Below are positions 7,847 through 16,737 of a stretch of 43,253 nucleotides of DNA, in pieces. The stretch's first letter is position 1, and every line of letters starts with the position of its first letter. Position numbers and translations under genes: made by a program. The notes below the pieces were generated by a model. It saw only the letters and a program-made list of their open reading frames with translations, was not told the origin of the DNA and ran no database searches. The DNA comes from Streptomyces sp. A012304 (lineage in GTDB: Bacteria > Actinomycetota > Actinomycetes > Streptomycetales > Streptomycetaceae): the NCBI RefSeq assembly GCF_026008495.1, contig NZ_BQUN01000022.1, positions 1 to 43,253 of the forward strand, written 5' to 3'.

Positions 7847-8884
7847 TCAGCGGGGAGCAGGGGCGGGCGGGTGGCGAGCCGGCGCTGCCGCGGCCGGTCG
7901 GCGCAGCAGCATGTCGGTGAGGGGATGCCGCTGCTCGGGTGTTCCGCGCAGCAGCGGCGTGAAGATCCGCCCGAACGGGCCGTGCTCCTTGAGCTGCGCA
8001 AGGGTGGTGACCCCGACGGAGAGGTGGCTGGCGAGCCGGGACAGCCGCGGGTCGACCCGCGTGAGCGTGTACAGGTCTTCGGTGCGGTCGGCGAGCCGCT
8101 TGGCCAGGGTGGGGCCGGGCGCACCGTCGAGGACGATCAGCAGGCGCGGGAAGGCCGGGTACGTGTGCTGCCACGCCGGCCGGGTCGACGCCGCGGAGCG
8201 CCGAGCCCGGTCGGGGTGCTGCGGCACGAACTCGTACAGCCGTCCGTACGCGGAGACCTTCTTGGCGAGCTCGGCCGCGGTCATGGTGGCGCGGTCGAGC
8301 TCGATGAACACGTTCAGCATGGTGCGAGCGCCGCGGTGGACGTGGACGTAGTGCAGGACGGCGTCGGAGATCACGTGATCGTCTTCGAAGCGGCGCTGCC
8401 CGTCGCGGATGCGGTGGGCGACCTCAGGGGTCCACGAGAGGGGCGTGCAGTCGTGCCCGAGCTGGCGGGCGTGCTCGACGAACGCGATGCCGACCTCGTT
8501 GACGGCCAGGGTGTGGGCCTGGCGCGTGCTGGCCGCCGACTCGGGTGTCACCCGGTAGCGGCGGGAGAAGATCTCCGCCGCCTGTTCCACGGCGTCGGCG
8601 CCCGTCTCGGTCAGGAACCACACGTAGGGGCGGTTGAACCCGTGGCCCGGGCTGGCCTTCCCCTGGGCGCGCAGGCGCTGGACGAGGCCGCCCTCTTCGA
8701 GCGCCACCAGCTGCCGCCGCAGGTAGGACGCGCTGTGAGCAGTCGGCGTCAGCAGCCTGGCGAGCTGATCTGTGGTCATGAGGCGGTGCTGGTAGAGGAG
8801 GTCGAGGGCCGACTTGGCGACGGCGTGGAAGCTGAGGGTCCGCTGCGGGCGGTGCAGCAGTTCGGGTTCGGTCTGGGTGCTCAT
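7847..8884 (-). CDS. Replication-relaxation family protein (Replic_Relax)
   Basis: 345-aa protein resembling the replication-relaxation family, implicated in plasmid replication and DNA relaxation and often next to TraG-type genes in Gram-positive mobile elements. A winged helix is visible at about residues 20-75 (LLYQHRLMTTDQLARLL, then SYLRRQLVALEEGGLV), followed by PYVWFLTETGADAV and HTLAVNEVGIAF. The conserved acidic/aromatic middle (DAVLHYVHVHRG, FIELDRATMTAAELAKKV) fits a nuclease-like or relaxosome-associated fold. Its ATG overlaps the stop of the coupling-protein gene (ATGA at 8881-8884). No classical relaxase is seen in the window, so this is the best local candidate for DNA processing at an oriT, though unproven. 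Confidence 0.75.
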   Translation of the reverse strand: MSTQTEPELLHRPQRTLSFHAVAKSALDLLYQHRLMTTDQLARLLTPTAHSASYLRRQLVALEEGGLVQRLRAQGKASPGHGFNRPYVWFLTETGADAVEQAAEIFSRRYRVTPESAASTRQAHTLAVNEVGIAFVEHARQLGHDCTPLSWTPEVAHRIRDGQRRFEDDHVISDAVLHYVHVHRGARTMLNVFIELDRATMTAAELAKKVSAYGRLYEFVPQHPDRARRSAASTRPAWQHTYPAFPRLLIVLDGAPGPTLAKRLADRTEDLYTLTRVDPRLSRLASHLSVGVTTLAQLKEHGPFGRIFTPLLRGTPEQRHPLTDMLLRRPAAAAPARHPPAPAPR

Positions 8885-11262
8885 CCGACGTGTGACCCCT
8901 TGGTCTTGGTGAGGTAGGTGACGTTGCTGGGGGCCGGCTCCTGCTCGGCCGGGGCCGGGCCGTCATCCGGCGGCTCGGGGCCCGGATCGTCGACCGGCGG
9001 CTCCTCGGGACCGGGATCGTCGTCGTCCGGCGGGGGCGGCGGCAGAGTGGCCATGAACAGACGGATGCGGGTGTCGAGCTTGGCGAGGTCGTCGAGGATG
9101 TCCCGCACCCGGCGCCGGCGCAGGTTCTCGTTGACCGCGGCGTCCAGGTGGTGGACGTCGTCGGGGCGGTGGTAAGCGCTGTAGACGTCCTCGACGCTCG
9201 CGCCCCGGACTCGGAAGGGGTCGCTCTGGCCGCCGTCGAGGGTGACGGACATGACGTAGTGGTAGCGCTGCAGCTGCGAGATCGTGTCGGGCGCGACCTT
9301 CTTGCCCCAGCGCCGCACCACCATCTGCGCCTCGTCGATGTCGCTGGCTGTGGTGGACAGGATCGACAGGTTCTGCAGCAGGCCCTGCCTCGTGGTCGCC
9401 GACAGCCGCTGAGCCATCTGCGTCATCGCCAGGAGCTTCACCTTGTACTTGCGCAGCTGCTCGGCGATCGCGGCGAGGGTTCCCTTGCTCGCGCCGTCCA
9501 CCGCGGTCAGCTCGTCGATGAAGGCGTAGAAGTCCTTGCGGTCGGCGACGGGCATGGTGCGCCGTGACAGCCCGGCGCGGAACAGGTCGTAGATCAGCAG
9601 GCAGGAGACGATGCGGTCGGTGTCGCCGGTGCCGGACGGGCACACGAAGACGACCTTCCCGTTGTCCATGGCGTGCCGGATGTCGTACGTGCTGAGCGAG
9701 GACCCGAGGAACCCCTTCAAGGAGTTCGAGCTGTCGAGACGCTCGATGATGTTTGTGACAACGGGGGTTGCCTCGTTGGAGTACTTCGGGTAGGTCTGCA
9801 CCCAGAAGTCCCGCAGCGTCTTGGGCAGATACGGCACGACCGCGTCTCGCCACACCTCGTCGTTGAGCAGGGTGCGGATCTGGAAGATCGTCGGCGCCAG
9901 CTCGGGCCGGCCGGCTCGCGACAGCATCCAGGACAGATGGGCGAGGGTCTGGACCGATCGCGTCAGGATGGTCTTGGCTCGCCCCGCGCTGTCCGACCAG
10001 TTCAGAGCGCTCGCGAAGCCGGTGACGATCGCGTTGACGATGTCCGGGATTTCCTCCTCGCCACGGTTCTCCATGGACAGCGGGTTCCAGGAGCCCACCA
10101 TCGCGTCCAGGTCCGGCGAGGTCAGGTCGATCTCCCACAGCCGCGGCGCGATGTGCGGGTGAGCGAGGTAGGGCCGCGCGCGCTGCCAGCCGTCGCCGTG
10201 CGGGTCCAGGAAGAGGGTCCCGTGCCCGTTGTGAGCGAGCGCGATGGCCTGCACCAGCGACATTTCCGTCTTGCCGTATCCCGCCTTCCCGAGGAAGAGC
10301 CCGAACAGCAGGTAGGCCAGGGGCAGGCCGGCCAGCCGCTCACCGCCGCCGGGCTTGGCCACCCACCCCAGGGGGAGGAGATCCGCCTGGCCGGTCCACG
10401 TGGGCAGGCTCGGCGGCGGCGGGGGCACCACGCCACCAGAACGGGCCACGTTGGCCGCCATGTTGTGCTTCGTGGCGGGCTTCAGCAGGCCGGCGAGCTC
10501 CGCGCCCGTTACCCAGCTGGGACGCCGCGGCGCGAACTCTCCGGTGGCGAATCGGCGGTCGAAGCTGCGTCGGTAGAGCCGCGAGTCCGCGCGCAGCCGC
10601 GTCACGAGCAGGTTCAGACCCACCGGGCGCAGGTGGTTGTCGCCGGCCCAGCCCTCGAGCGTTGCCATGATCTGCTCCAGCAGTATCCGCGGCCGCGCCG
10701 GGTCGGAGGAGCAGGTACGGATCAGCATCTGGAGGGCGAACACCGGATCCGCGCCCGGACCGAACTTGCCCATGGCCGCCTTGACGTCGGACACAGTCGG
10801 CATGCGCTGGCGCTGAGCGGGGCGCTGGCCGCCGCGGCCCTGCTGCCCGCGCATCTCCGCCGCGATTTCGCTTCCCAGGGACGCCAGGCGGTCCAAGCCG
10901 AAGCCGCCCCCCGAACCCTGCTGCGGAAGGCCGGGGATCGCCGGCATCCCGCTGGGGTTGCGACGCGCTCGCGCCAGCAGGCGGCTGCGCCGACGGCCGA
11001 CCCGGGAGGGCGATATCGGCACCAAGTCCAGGACGATGTCCGCTCGTTCACCCAGGTCCTCACGCACATCCGCGACAGCAGCCGCGAGGGCCTCCAGCGG
11101 ATCGGGCTTGATCGGCACCTCGCGCAAGGCGAGGTGGTCCGGCAGTGCCAACGCCAGTTCGGCGCGGGCTACGTGCTGCTGCTTGGGCGTGTCCTTGCGC
11201 GGCTTGGGCCTGCGCGGTCCGCGTCCGTGACCGCGGGGGGATGTCGCGTTCTTCTTGCTCAC
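8881..11262 (-). CDS. VirD4/TraG-like type IV coupling ATPase
   Basis: 793-aa P-loop ATPase expected to bring DNA or protein substrate to the secretion channel at the membrane. Walker A is GKAGYGKTE near residue 322 and Walker B FYAFIDEL near 578, with LAMTQMAQRLSA as a sensor-like motif after it. The GTG at 11262 is preferred over the ATG at 11292: GAAGGAG lies 6 bases before GTG, and the ATG would overlap the upstream gene without a ribosome site. The N-terminus is basic (KKNATSPRGHGRGPRRPK). I see no strong N-terminal membrane helix, so the small membrane protein directly upstream may anchor it. The C-terminus is a Pro/Asp/Glu-rich tail (PPPPPDDDDPG), which could be an interaction surface. 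Confidence 0.85.
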   Translation of the reverse strand: MSKKNATSPRGHGRGPRRPKPRKDTPKQQHVARAELALALPDHLALREVPIKPDPLEALAAAVADVREDLGERADIVLDLVPISPSRVGRRRSRLLARARRNPSGMPAIPGLPQQGSGGGFGLDRLASLGSEIAAEMRGQQGRGGQRPAQRQRMPTVSDVKAAMGKFGPGADPVFALQMLIRTCSSDPARPRILLEQIMATLEGWAGDNHLRPVGLNLLVTRLRADSRLYRRSFDRRFATGEFAPRRPSWVTGAELAGLLKPATKHNMAANVARSGGVVPPPPPSLPTWTGQADLLPLGWVAKPGGGERLAGLPLAYLLFGLFLGKAGYGKTEMSLVQAIALAHNGHGTLFLDPHGDGWQRARPYLAHPHIAPRLWEIDLTSPDLDAMVGSWNPLSMENRGEEEIPDIVNAIVTGFASALNWSDSAGRAKTILTRSVQTLAHLSWMLSRAGRPELAPTIFQIRTLLNDEVWRDAVVPYLPKTLRDFWVQTYPKYSNEATPVVTNIIERLDSSNSLKGFLGSSLSTYDIRHAMDNGKVVFVCPSGTGDTDRIVSCLLIYDLFRAGLSRRTMPVADRKDFYAFIDELTAVDGASKGTLAAIAEQLRKYKVKLLAMTQMAQRLSATTRQGLLQNLSILSTTASDIDEAQMVVRRWGKKVAPDTISQLQRYHYVMSVTLDGGQSDPFRVRGASVEDVYSAYHRPDDVHHLDAAVNENLRRRRVRDILDDLAKLDTRIRLFMATLPPPPPDDDDPGPEEPPVDDPGPEPPDDGPAPAEQEPAPSNVTYLTKTKGSHVG

Positions 11263-11281
11263 CACAGACTCCTTCGGGGGG

Positions 11282-11800
11282 TCACGCCGCAAGAGCGGTC
11301 TGAGAGCTGGTGTCGAGGTCCGCGCCGAGACGGATCTCCGGACGCTCGGAGCTGGCTACGGCGGGACCGACCGCCCGCATCTCGCACTGGCTGTAGCTCT
11401 GGTGGCGCAGGACCGCCGCGGCCCGGGCCGGCCCTTCAATGCGCATGGTCAGCAGGCCGCCCTGGGACAGCAGCCGCACGCGTACCGCAGTGCCGCGCAC
11501 CGGAGTGAAGGCCCAGCGCGAGACACTCCGCTGCGCCTGGGCCAGCTGCTTGGCGAAGCGGAGGACGTCCTCAAGCACCGGATCGAAGCCGGTGGTCGGG
11601 AGGAGCTCGAACGCCTGCCGGTCCTTGAGCGGCTTCCGGCCGAAGCGTCGTCGCGCGACGGATACGGAGACAGCGACGACCAGCGGCACGGGAATCAGCC
11701 ACCACATGTTGCCGGTCAGCCAGGTGATGGCGGTCTGCCCGTACGCCGGGAGGTCTTGTCCGACTTGGATCAGCCGGTCGATGACGTCGTTCGTGGTCAT
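11282..11800 (-). CDS. Small membrane protein, first gene of the coupling-protein operon
   Basis: 172-aa protein with one clear hydrophobic helix at about residues 27-48 (WLTGNMWWLIPVPLVVAVSV) followed by a basic stop-transfer stretch (ARRRFGRKPLKDRQ) and a soluble domain of about 110 residues. AGGAG sits 7 bases upstream of the ATG. It lies 20 bases before the coupling ATPase. Its position suggests it anchors or recruits the ATPase, much as separate membrane partners do for coupling proteins that lack their own helices. No family recognised. The shared 31-bp motif begins 88 bases upstream. Confidence 0.75.
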   Translation of the reverse strand: MTTNDVIDRLIQVGQDLPAYGQTAITWLTGNMWWLIPVPLVVAVSVSVARRRFGRKPLKDRQAFELLPTTGFDPVLEDVLRFAKQLAQAQRSVSRWAFTPVRGTAVRVRLLSQGGLLTMRIEGPARAAAVLRHQSYSQCEMRAVGPAVASSERPEIRLGADLDTSSQTALAA

Positions 11801-11887
11801 CGGGCGGCTCCTGGACGCGAGAAGGCCGGAAGCAGGGAGGGAGCAGGCATGTCGGAACTCCGGGGAGACGGGGAGTGCGGATGCCTA

Positions 11888-11918
11888 TAGAGGTGCGGTT
11901 TCGGACGCCCGTGTGACA
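11888..11918 (-). promoter_or_regulatory. 31-bp promoter-like motif, copy A
   Basis: On the minus strand this reads TGTCACACGG, 7 bases, then CCGAAACC, one base, CACCTCTA boundary (27 of 31 bases match copy B at 24439-24469). The ends TGTCAC and CCTCTA are 19 bases apart and look like -35 and -10 elements of an ECF-type sigma promoter. It lies 88 bases upstream of the first gene of the leftward coupling-protein and amidoligase operon. Confidence 0.6.
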
Positions 11919-12189
11919 TGCGCGCCAGAACTTTTTGATCTCCGGGCCGAGCCCATCACCCAGGACGGGCGTGACCGTGAGGAGACCGCGCCGGTCAGCA
12001 GCGCATGCCGACTGGCCACGATGACGCATGCGTCCCCGATGTCGACCGGGACTCGCCTCCTGTTCCCTCCAAGAGGGCGGTCGGCTGATCACGTGGCACG
12101 CCCACAGCGCGCGCCTGGGCGTCGTCGGAGATGTATGACATGGTCCGAAACGCAGGATTGTGTCCGGCCGGGGAGCTGGCCCTCCCTCT

Positions 12190-12516
12190 GTACGCCCCAG
12201 GACAGCCCCGTCGATTCGCAGGTGAGCTGGACGAGCTACACGCTCGACGGTGCAGCGATCACGATGCCCACACGCCGGGCCCGGCCAACTTGACCCTTGT
12301 GCGGGCCGGGCCGATCGTGCACGAGGGCCCCGGCCGGGCGTGGATCCCGCGCTATCTGACCGACACCGCGGCCGGGCCGGAACGGTGTGCCGCGCCTTCG
12401 GCCGCTACAGCTTCACCGCCTCCGTCCCCGCCGGCGGGAGCCTGCGCCCGCTGCGCAACCCGGATGCCCCCGGATTGGACGACGACGAGGACGGCCGAGA
12501 CGGAGCGAAAGACTGA
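12190..12516 (+). pseudogene. Frameshifted gene remnant
   Basis: Coding character (very GC-rich third positions) passes through all three plus-strand frames: SQVSWTSYTLDGAAITMP near 12205-12275, then LVRAGPIVHEGPGRAWIP near 12297-12350, then RYSFTASVPAGGSLRPL near 12402-12450 ending in an acidic tail and TGA at 12514-12516. No single frame gives a sensible protein, so I read this as one gene broken by at least two frameshifts. Family not recognised. The rest of 11919-12404 contains no gene I can support. Confidence 0.4.
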
Positions 12517-12947
12517 CCGAAGGCCCCGGTGTCGGGAATCCCGGCCGCCCCCACGATCACCACCGCCTTTTCGCTGTTCAGGGCTCTGGAGCGGGTACCG
12601 GGAGGCGTCACTCCGGAAGAAGGTGTGACGCCTTCGCGTACCCGCTTCTCGGCCTTGCGGGCGCGGTAGGCGGCCTGCCTGCACGCAGGCCCGCAGTAGC
12701 GGGAGTCACGACGGTGGCCGTGCCCGAGGGCGAAGCGCCGGCCGCATGACGGGCAGCGTACGACGTGCTCGGTCTCCCGGCCCAGGGTGTACGACAGGCC
12801 GATGTCGACGGCCTCCTCGAAGTGGCGGCGCCACCGCCGCGCGGCGGCCTTGCACCGCGCGGAGCAGAACCGCCTGTCACTGCGGGAACGCACCGGCAGC
12901 GGCTGGGAACAGAAGACGTACGCACACCGGCGCACCTGCCCGGCCAT
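12405..12947 (-). CDS. Small zinc-finger protein
   Basis: 180-aa protein. The start at 12947 (MAGQVRRCAYVFC) has GGTGGAGG immediately upstream; an earlier in-frame ATG lacks a ribosome site. Two zinc-finger-like units are visible: CAYVFCSQPL...RRFCSARCKAAARRWRRH and CPSCGRRFALGHGHRRDSRYCGPACRQAAYRARK, each with two CxxC/CxxxC pairs, similar to small plasmid and phage cysteine-rich DNA-binding proteins. The last 60 or so residues are low-complexity Ser/Pro/Gly and run antisense through the frameshifted remnant, so the native C-terminus may have been lost. It follows the CoiA-like gene by 32 bases and may be co-transcribed with it. Confidence 0.65.
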   Translation of the reverse strand: MAGQVRRCAYVFCSQPLPVRSRSDRRFCSARCKAAARRWRRHFEEAVDIGLSYTLGRETEHVVRCPSCGRRFALGHGHRRDSRYCGPACRQAAYRARKAEKRVREGVTPSSGVTPPGTRSRALNSEKAVVIVGAAGIPDTGAFGQSFAPSRPSSSSSNPGASGLRSGRRLPPAGTEAVKL

Positions 12948-12979
12948 GCCTCCACCGTACGCCCGGGCGCCGGGGGTGG

Positions 12980-14458
12980 TCAGGAACGGGTGCGGCGCCA
13001 CGGCTTGTCGTAGGGGCCGCCGCAGGCGAGGCACGAGGCGCTGTAGACGGCGCTGGCGGGGGTCATGCGCTCGGCTGGCTCAGCCGGGTGGGGCTGGCCC
13101 AGGATGATCGCGGTGAGCTTGGGCTCCGCACAGGAGCACGGACCGCCCGTACGCCGGGGGCGCTGCACGGCTTCCCGGGACGCGGGCACCGTGGCCGTGT
13201 CCCCTGTGTCCGCGGACGCGGCCGGGAGGTATTCCATCCGCCAGCCGTCGACCGGGACCATACGGCGCCGCCGGGTGTTTCGGTCGAACCGCTGTTGTTC
13301 GGCCTTGGTCTCGAACAGCAGCAGCATCCCCGCCAGCAGCCGCAGCGCCTCACCTCGCACGAGCCCGGACACCGGAGACAGTACGGCGGCCGGCGTGCCG
13401 TCCGGGCCGATCAGCGGCGTTCCGCCGCCCCACCGCCACTCGGCGGCGCTCATCCCGACCGTCACGGTGAGGTGGTGCTCACGCGCCATGTGCTGAACCG
13501 CCTTCTCCACGCCCGGCCGGCGCATCAGTTGGTCATGCAACCGTGCCCCAGCGGACCCGAGGCTGACCCGGCGGGCGTCCGCCTCGGCCGCGGCGGCCCG
13601 CTGAAGCGCGACCCGGCGGGAGACGGCGTTCTGCCGGTCGATGTCGGCCCGCCTATGTGCGGCCTTCTCCTTGAACCGCGCCCGCTGCTCATCCGCCTTG
13701 CGCTGCCGTTCCTCCTCCCGCCACAGGTAGGCGTCCTCGACCGCGATGTACTGCGGCGCCGTCCAGACCTGGGCGAGCTGACGCTGCGGATATCGCAGCC
13801 CCGCACGCGTGAGGTGAGGGCCGATCTGGCACGTGAAAACCCAGCGCAGAAAGTCGGCGACGGGCACCTGCGGCGCCGCCTCCCAACCGGAACCAGCGAA
13901 CTTCACCAGGCCCTCGACGACCGCGACACCGCCGGCCGTGGTGACTAGCCGCACTGAGGGAACAGTGCCGAGCCAGGACGGGCGGGCCCGGTCACTGAAC
14001 CAGCAGCACGTCACATCGTGCGCGGCCATCCGCTCGGTGCGCTGAGTGATGTCCGCGGCGGTGATCGGAGAGAGCTGGGCCTCCAGCGCCATCCGCCACG
14101 TTCCGGCCGGGTCGCTGGCCAGTACATCGGCCCGCCACGAGCCGTCCGGCGCACGGACCTCCAGCTCCGCGTGCGCCCCAGCCTGGCGGGCGGCGCTGGC
14201 GAGTTCGAGCTTGAGCAGATGGTGGGCCTCGGACTCGCCCTGGCGGGCGATCTCGCAGTCCGGGGCGTGCGGAGCATGGGCGAAGAACCGCAGGCCTCGC
14301 TCCGAGGTCTTCGCGTACATCTGGTGCCGGCACTCCACGCACGCGATCGGCGCGGGCGGGCGCGCCTTCCACACTGCCTGCCACGCCTGCCCGCACCCTA
14401 GGTCCGGCAGGTGCGAGAACACGGTGCCCCACTCGGCGTGCACGGCCCGGAACGCCAT
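12980..14458 (-). CDS. CoiA-like competence/nuclease family protein
   Basis: 492-aa protein. The N-terminal third matches the CoiA pattern: a CxxC element (CVECRHQMYA), then GLRFFAHAPHAPDCEIA, then ESEAHHLLKLELA, and a PD-(D/E)xK-type core with SWRADVLAS and ALEAQLSPITAADITQRTERM (presumed catalytic Asp and Glu-x-Gln). CoiA proteins act in natural competence in Firmicutes; in actinobacterial mobile elements related proteins are probable nucleases. The middle part has a charged coiled coil (EEERQRKADEQRARFKEKAA), and the C-terminus has two CxxC or CxC pairs (PCSCAEP and ASCLACGGP), perhaps a zinc ribbon. AGAGGGGGG precedes the ATG. It could process incoming or displaced DNA during transfer. 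Confidence 0.7.
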   Translation of the reverse strand: MAFRAVHAEWGTVFSHLPDLGCGQAWQAVWKARPPAPIACVECRHQMYAKTSERGLRFFAHAPHAPDCEIARQGESEAHHLLKLELASAARQAGAHAELEVRAPDGSWRADVLASDPAGTWRMALEAQLSPITAADITQRTERMAAHDVTCCWFSDRARPSWLGTVPSVRLVTTAGGVAVVEGLVKFAGSGWEAAPQVPVADFLRWVFTCQIGPHLTRAGLRYPQRQLAQVWTAPQYIAVEDAYLWREEERQRKADEQRARFKEKAAHRRADIDRQNAVSRRVALQRAAAAEADARRVSLGSAGARLHDQLMRRPGVEKAVQHMAREHHLTVTVGMSAAEWRWGGGTPLIGPDGTPAAVLSPVSGLVRGEALRLLAGMLLLFETKAEQQRFDRNTRRRRMVPVDGWRMEYLPAASADTGDTATVPASREAVQRPRRTGGPCSCAEPKLTAIILGQPHPAEPAERMTPASAVYSASCLACGGPYDKPWRRTRS

Positions 14459-14539
14459 CGGCCCCCCTCTAAACGACCATCAGCTCAGAGTGTCGCGGAG
14501 GCCACTGACAGTCGGCGCCGCCGGATTCGGACGGACAGC

Positions 14540-14792
14540 CGGAAGTCGATCACCACTTCCTCCGAGCGCGGGCGGCTGCTGTTCGTCTTCTCCGCTGCGA
14601 TGGCGGAGGCCGAGCGGGAGAACCTCCGCGGGCCCACCCTCAAAGGGCTCGACACCGCGGCCTGCAACGGCAAGCACGGAGGCTGTAGGTGGGAGAGCGA
14701 TCCCTGCGGATCGTCCGACCACTGGTCGGTGGCGGCGCAGGAAGACGGGCAGCCGGTCGGAAACCGGTGTGTCGGTCTCCGACCAGGGGTAA
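14540..14792 (+). pseudogene. Serine recombinase (resolvase/invertase) remnant
   Basis: In one frame the segment 14546-14683 reads TTSSERGRLLFVFSAAMA, then EAERENLRGPTLKGL and GKHGG, the end of the catalytic domain and long helix of Tn3-type resolvases (usual form SSxGRLxFxxxAAxAExERxxIRERT). The following DNA continues in a shifted frame as RAIPADRPTTGRWRRRKTG, plausible as the helix-turn-helix tail, ending at TAA 14790-14792. The N-terminal catalytic serine region is missing. This is a relic of a transposon or resolvase system. Confidence 0.65.
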
Positions 14793-14873
14793 CGTGCCGA
14801 AGAGATAGAGAGCCCAGGTGAGGACGAGGCTGGGGCTCGGAGGCAGGAGCCTCGAACGGCGGCCCCACACCGA

Positions 14874-14910
14874 CAAGTTGCCGACAGATTGCTCGGACAA
14901 CGACAACTTG
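14874..14910. repeat. Short inverted repeat downstream of the SLT/NlpC gene
   Basis: CAAGTTG at 14874-14880 pairs with CAACTTG at 14904-14910, enclosing CCGA...TCGG. It lies just beyond the end of the leftward transfer operon and could form a hairpin that ends its transcript, although there is no T-run. The rest of 14793-14931 has no gene. Confidence 0.35.
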
Positions 14911-14931
14911 AATCGGAACCTACAGAGGCCG

Positions 14932-15984
14932 TCAGCCCACCCTCTTCATGACGAGGATCTGGGACTTCCAGTACGAAAGCGGCTTGATCCGCACCTTGAG
15001 TCCTGTCTTAGGCGCGTCGATGACCTGACCGTTGCCGATGAACATGGCGACATGCTCGGGACGGGAGGCGCTGCCGCGGCTGAAGAGCAGATCACCGGGC
15101 TGCAGGCCGGCGGTTGACCGTATCTCCGTGCCCCGTTTGACCTGTTCGTATGTGGTGCGGGGGAGGTTCACGCCGACGCTGGCCCAGGCCATCTTCGTGA
15201 GGCTTGAGCAGTCGCATCCGTTGTTTTCCCGCAGGCTGAAGGGCCGGCGGCAGTTGCCGCCCCACTGGTAGTCGGTGCCCAGGGCCGTCTGTGCCGCGGC
15301 TACCACCTGACCGGTGCGTCCGCTGCCGGCAGGCACAGGGCTGCTCTGCTGCATGGCGTCGGTCCACTTCTCGGCGAGAGCACGGATGGTCTTGACGTAG
15401 TTCTGGGTCTCCGGATACGGGGGTATCCCCTGGTACTTCTTCACCGCGTACGGTCCGGCGTTGTACGCGGCCAGCATGTTGTCCGACTTGTCGCCGGGGA
15501 CGTTGCGGACGTCATCGGCGATGTCGCAGTCGTAGTCGACGGCCGCCGGCACAGCGTCGACCGGGTCCCAGACGTCCTTGTCGCCGTCACCGTCACCGTC
15601 CTTGCCGTGGGTTTTCCAGGTGCCGGGGATGAACTGTCCGATTCCCTGGGCAAGCGGGACTTTGACCTTTGTACCGTCCTCCTTCTTGATGATCTTGTAG
15701 GACTCGGCCTTGGGGTCGAAGCTGCTCTCCTGGTACAGCTGCGCGGCGAGGAGGGCCGGGGTCACTTCAGGGCATCCGTACTCGCTGATGGCTTTGTCGA
15801 TCAGGGTCCGCAGCCAGTCCGGGACATCGGCGCTCTTGGAGATGCCGCCGCCGAAGCCGGCGTTCTGGATGTCATTGCCGGTGTTGTCGCTGCCGAGCTT
15901 GGTCACGACGGCCATCACGGCGGCGACGAGGAGGGCGCAGACGCACAGCCAGGCGATGCCGAGGCCCATGAGGATCTTCTTCAC
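14932..15984 (-). CDS. Bifunctional peptidoglycan hydrolase (SLT + NlpC/P60), VirB1-like
   Basis: 350-aa cell-wall enzyme expected to open peptidoglycan locally for the transfer channel. An N-terminal helix (residues 5-27, [18 protein letters not shown]) anchors or exports it. The lytic transglycosylase domain follows: catalytic Glu86 in [22 protein letters not shown] and [10 protein letters not shown], with a Ca-binding-like DGDGDGDKD insertion. The NlpC/P60 domain has Cys259 in GCDCSSL and His311 in [12 protein letters not shown]. This two-domain layout is standard for hydrolases of Gram-positive type IV secretion systems. GTG start with GAGGAG upstream. It is the last gene of the leftward operon that runs from 24377. 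Confidence 0.92.
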   Translation of the reverse strand: MKKILMGLGIAWLCVCALLVAAVMAVVTKLGSDNTGNDIQNAGFGGGISKSADVPDWLRTLIDKAISEYGCPEVTPALLAAQLYQESSFDPKAESYKIIKKEDGTKVKVPLAQGIGQFIPGTWKTHGKDGDGDGDKDVWDPVDAVPAAVDYDCDIADDVRNVPGDKSDNMLAAYNAGPYAVKKYQGIPPYPETQNYVKTIRALAEKWTDAMQQSSPVPAGSGRTGQVVAAAQTALGTDYQWGGNCRRPFSLRENNGCDCSSLTKMAWASVGVNLPRTTYEQVKRGTEIRSTAGLQPGDLLFSRGSASRPEHVAMFIGNGQVIDAPKTGLKVRIKPLSYWKSQILVMKRVG

Positions 15985-15994
15985 CGCGGTCTCC

Positions 15995-16654
15995 TCAGGC
16001 GTTCACGATCGCGGCGACCCGCCATGCGCCTGCGGGCGCGTGGTGCATCTCGACTGCGAGTTGGTCGTGGGAGCGGGTGGTCGGCTGCCCCGCAGCGCGG
16101 GTCGTGCAGGTGTAGAGGAGCCGCACGTAGGCCCGTTCCGATGTCGCGGCGGGTGCGCCGTCGGGGGTGGCGACGCGATCGACAACGCAGGTCACGCGGG
16201 TTTTGTCTGCGAGCCACTGCTGCCACAGCCGCGTGGACCGGTCGCCCGGCTCGCGCAGTTGGGCGGCCAACTCTTCGGTGGCGTATGTGGCCGCGCGTCG
16301 GCCGGCGTCGCTGAAGGAGACGTCGTGTCCCGGGCGTGCGTCATGCGAGGCCCACGCCAGGACGAACCGGCGTGCCGTGTCGGCCGCCTTCGGCGGCACC
16401 GATCCCGAGGCGGACGGCTCCTGTTCCGTTGCCGCGGCGTCCTGCGACGTCGGCGTCGGTTCGGATGACGATGTGCTCGGAGTGGAGGAAGGGGAGCCTG
16501 GAGGAGCCGTAGCAGTGTCCGGCTTGGTAGTTGGGGTGGATCGGCCGGGGTCGACGACCAGGAGCAGGATCCCGGTGGTCGCCAGGAGGGCGGCCGCGGC
16601 GAAGAGCACGAAGATCTTCCAGGCGCTCGACCTGGCGAGCCGGGATGCGGGCAT
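15995..16654 (-). CDS. Membrane-anchored transfer protein with extracytoplasmic domain
   Basis: 219-aa protein: one transmembrane helix at about residues 13-34 ([21 protein letters not shown]), a Ser/Thr/Pro linker of about 60 residues, then a 120-residue outside domain ([20 protein letters not shown] through [15 protein letters not shown] and [10 protein letters not shown]) whose order of helices and strands suggests an NTF2-like fold as in VirB8/TcpC. AGGAGG sits 6 bases before the ATG. It lies between the VirB6-like and VirB1-like genes, and probably acts as a periplasm-side scaffold. The family assignment is inferred from topology. Confidence 0.7.
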   Translation of the reverse strand: MPASRLARSSAWKIFVLFAAAALLATTGILLLVVDPGRSTPTTKPDTATAPPGSPSSTPSTSSSEPTPTSQDAAATEQEPSASGSVPPKAADTARRFVLAWASHDARPGHDVSFSDAGRRAATYATEELAAQLREPGDRSTRLWQQWLADKTRVTCVVDRVATPDGAPAATSERAYVRLLYTCTTRAAGQPTTRSHDQLAVEMHHAPAGAWRVAAIVNA

Positions 16655-16737
16655 TGGACACCTCCTGTAGGCGAGGAAGGGTGAGGGAAGTTCGGGCGCG
16701 GGGGTCAGTGCGGTGCGCTCACCCCCGCGTGGATCGA

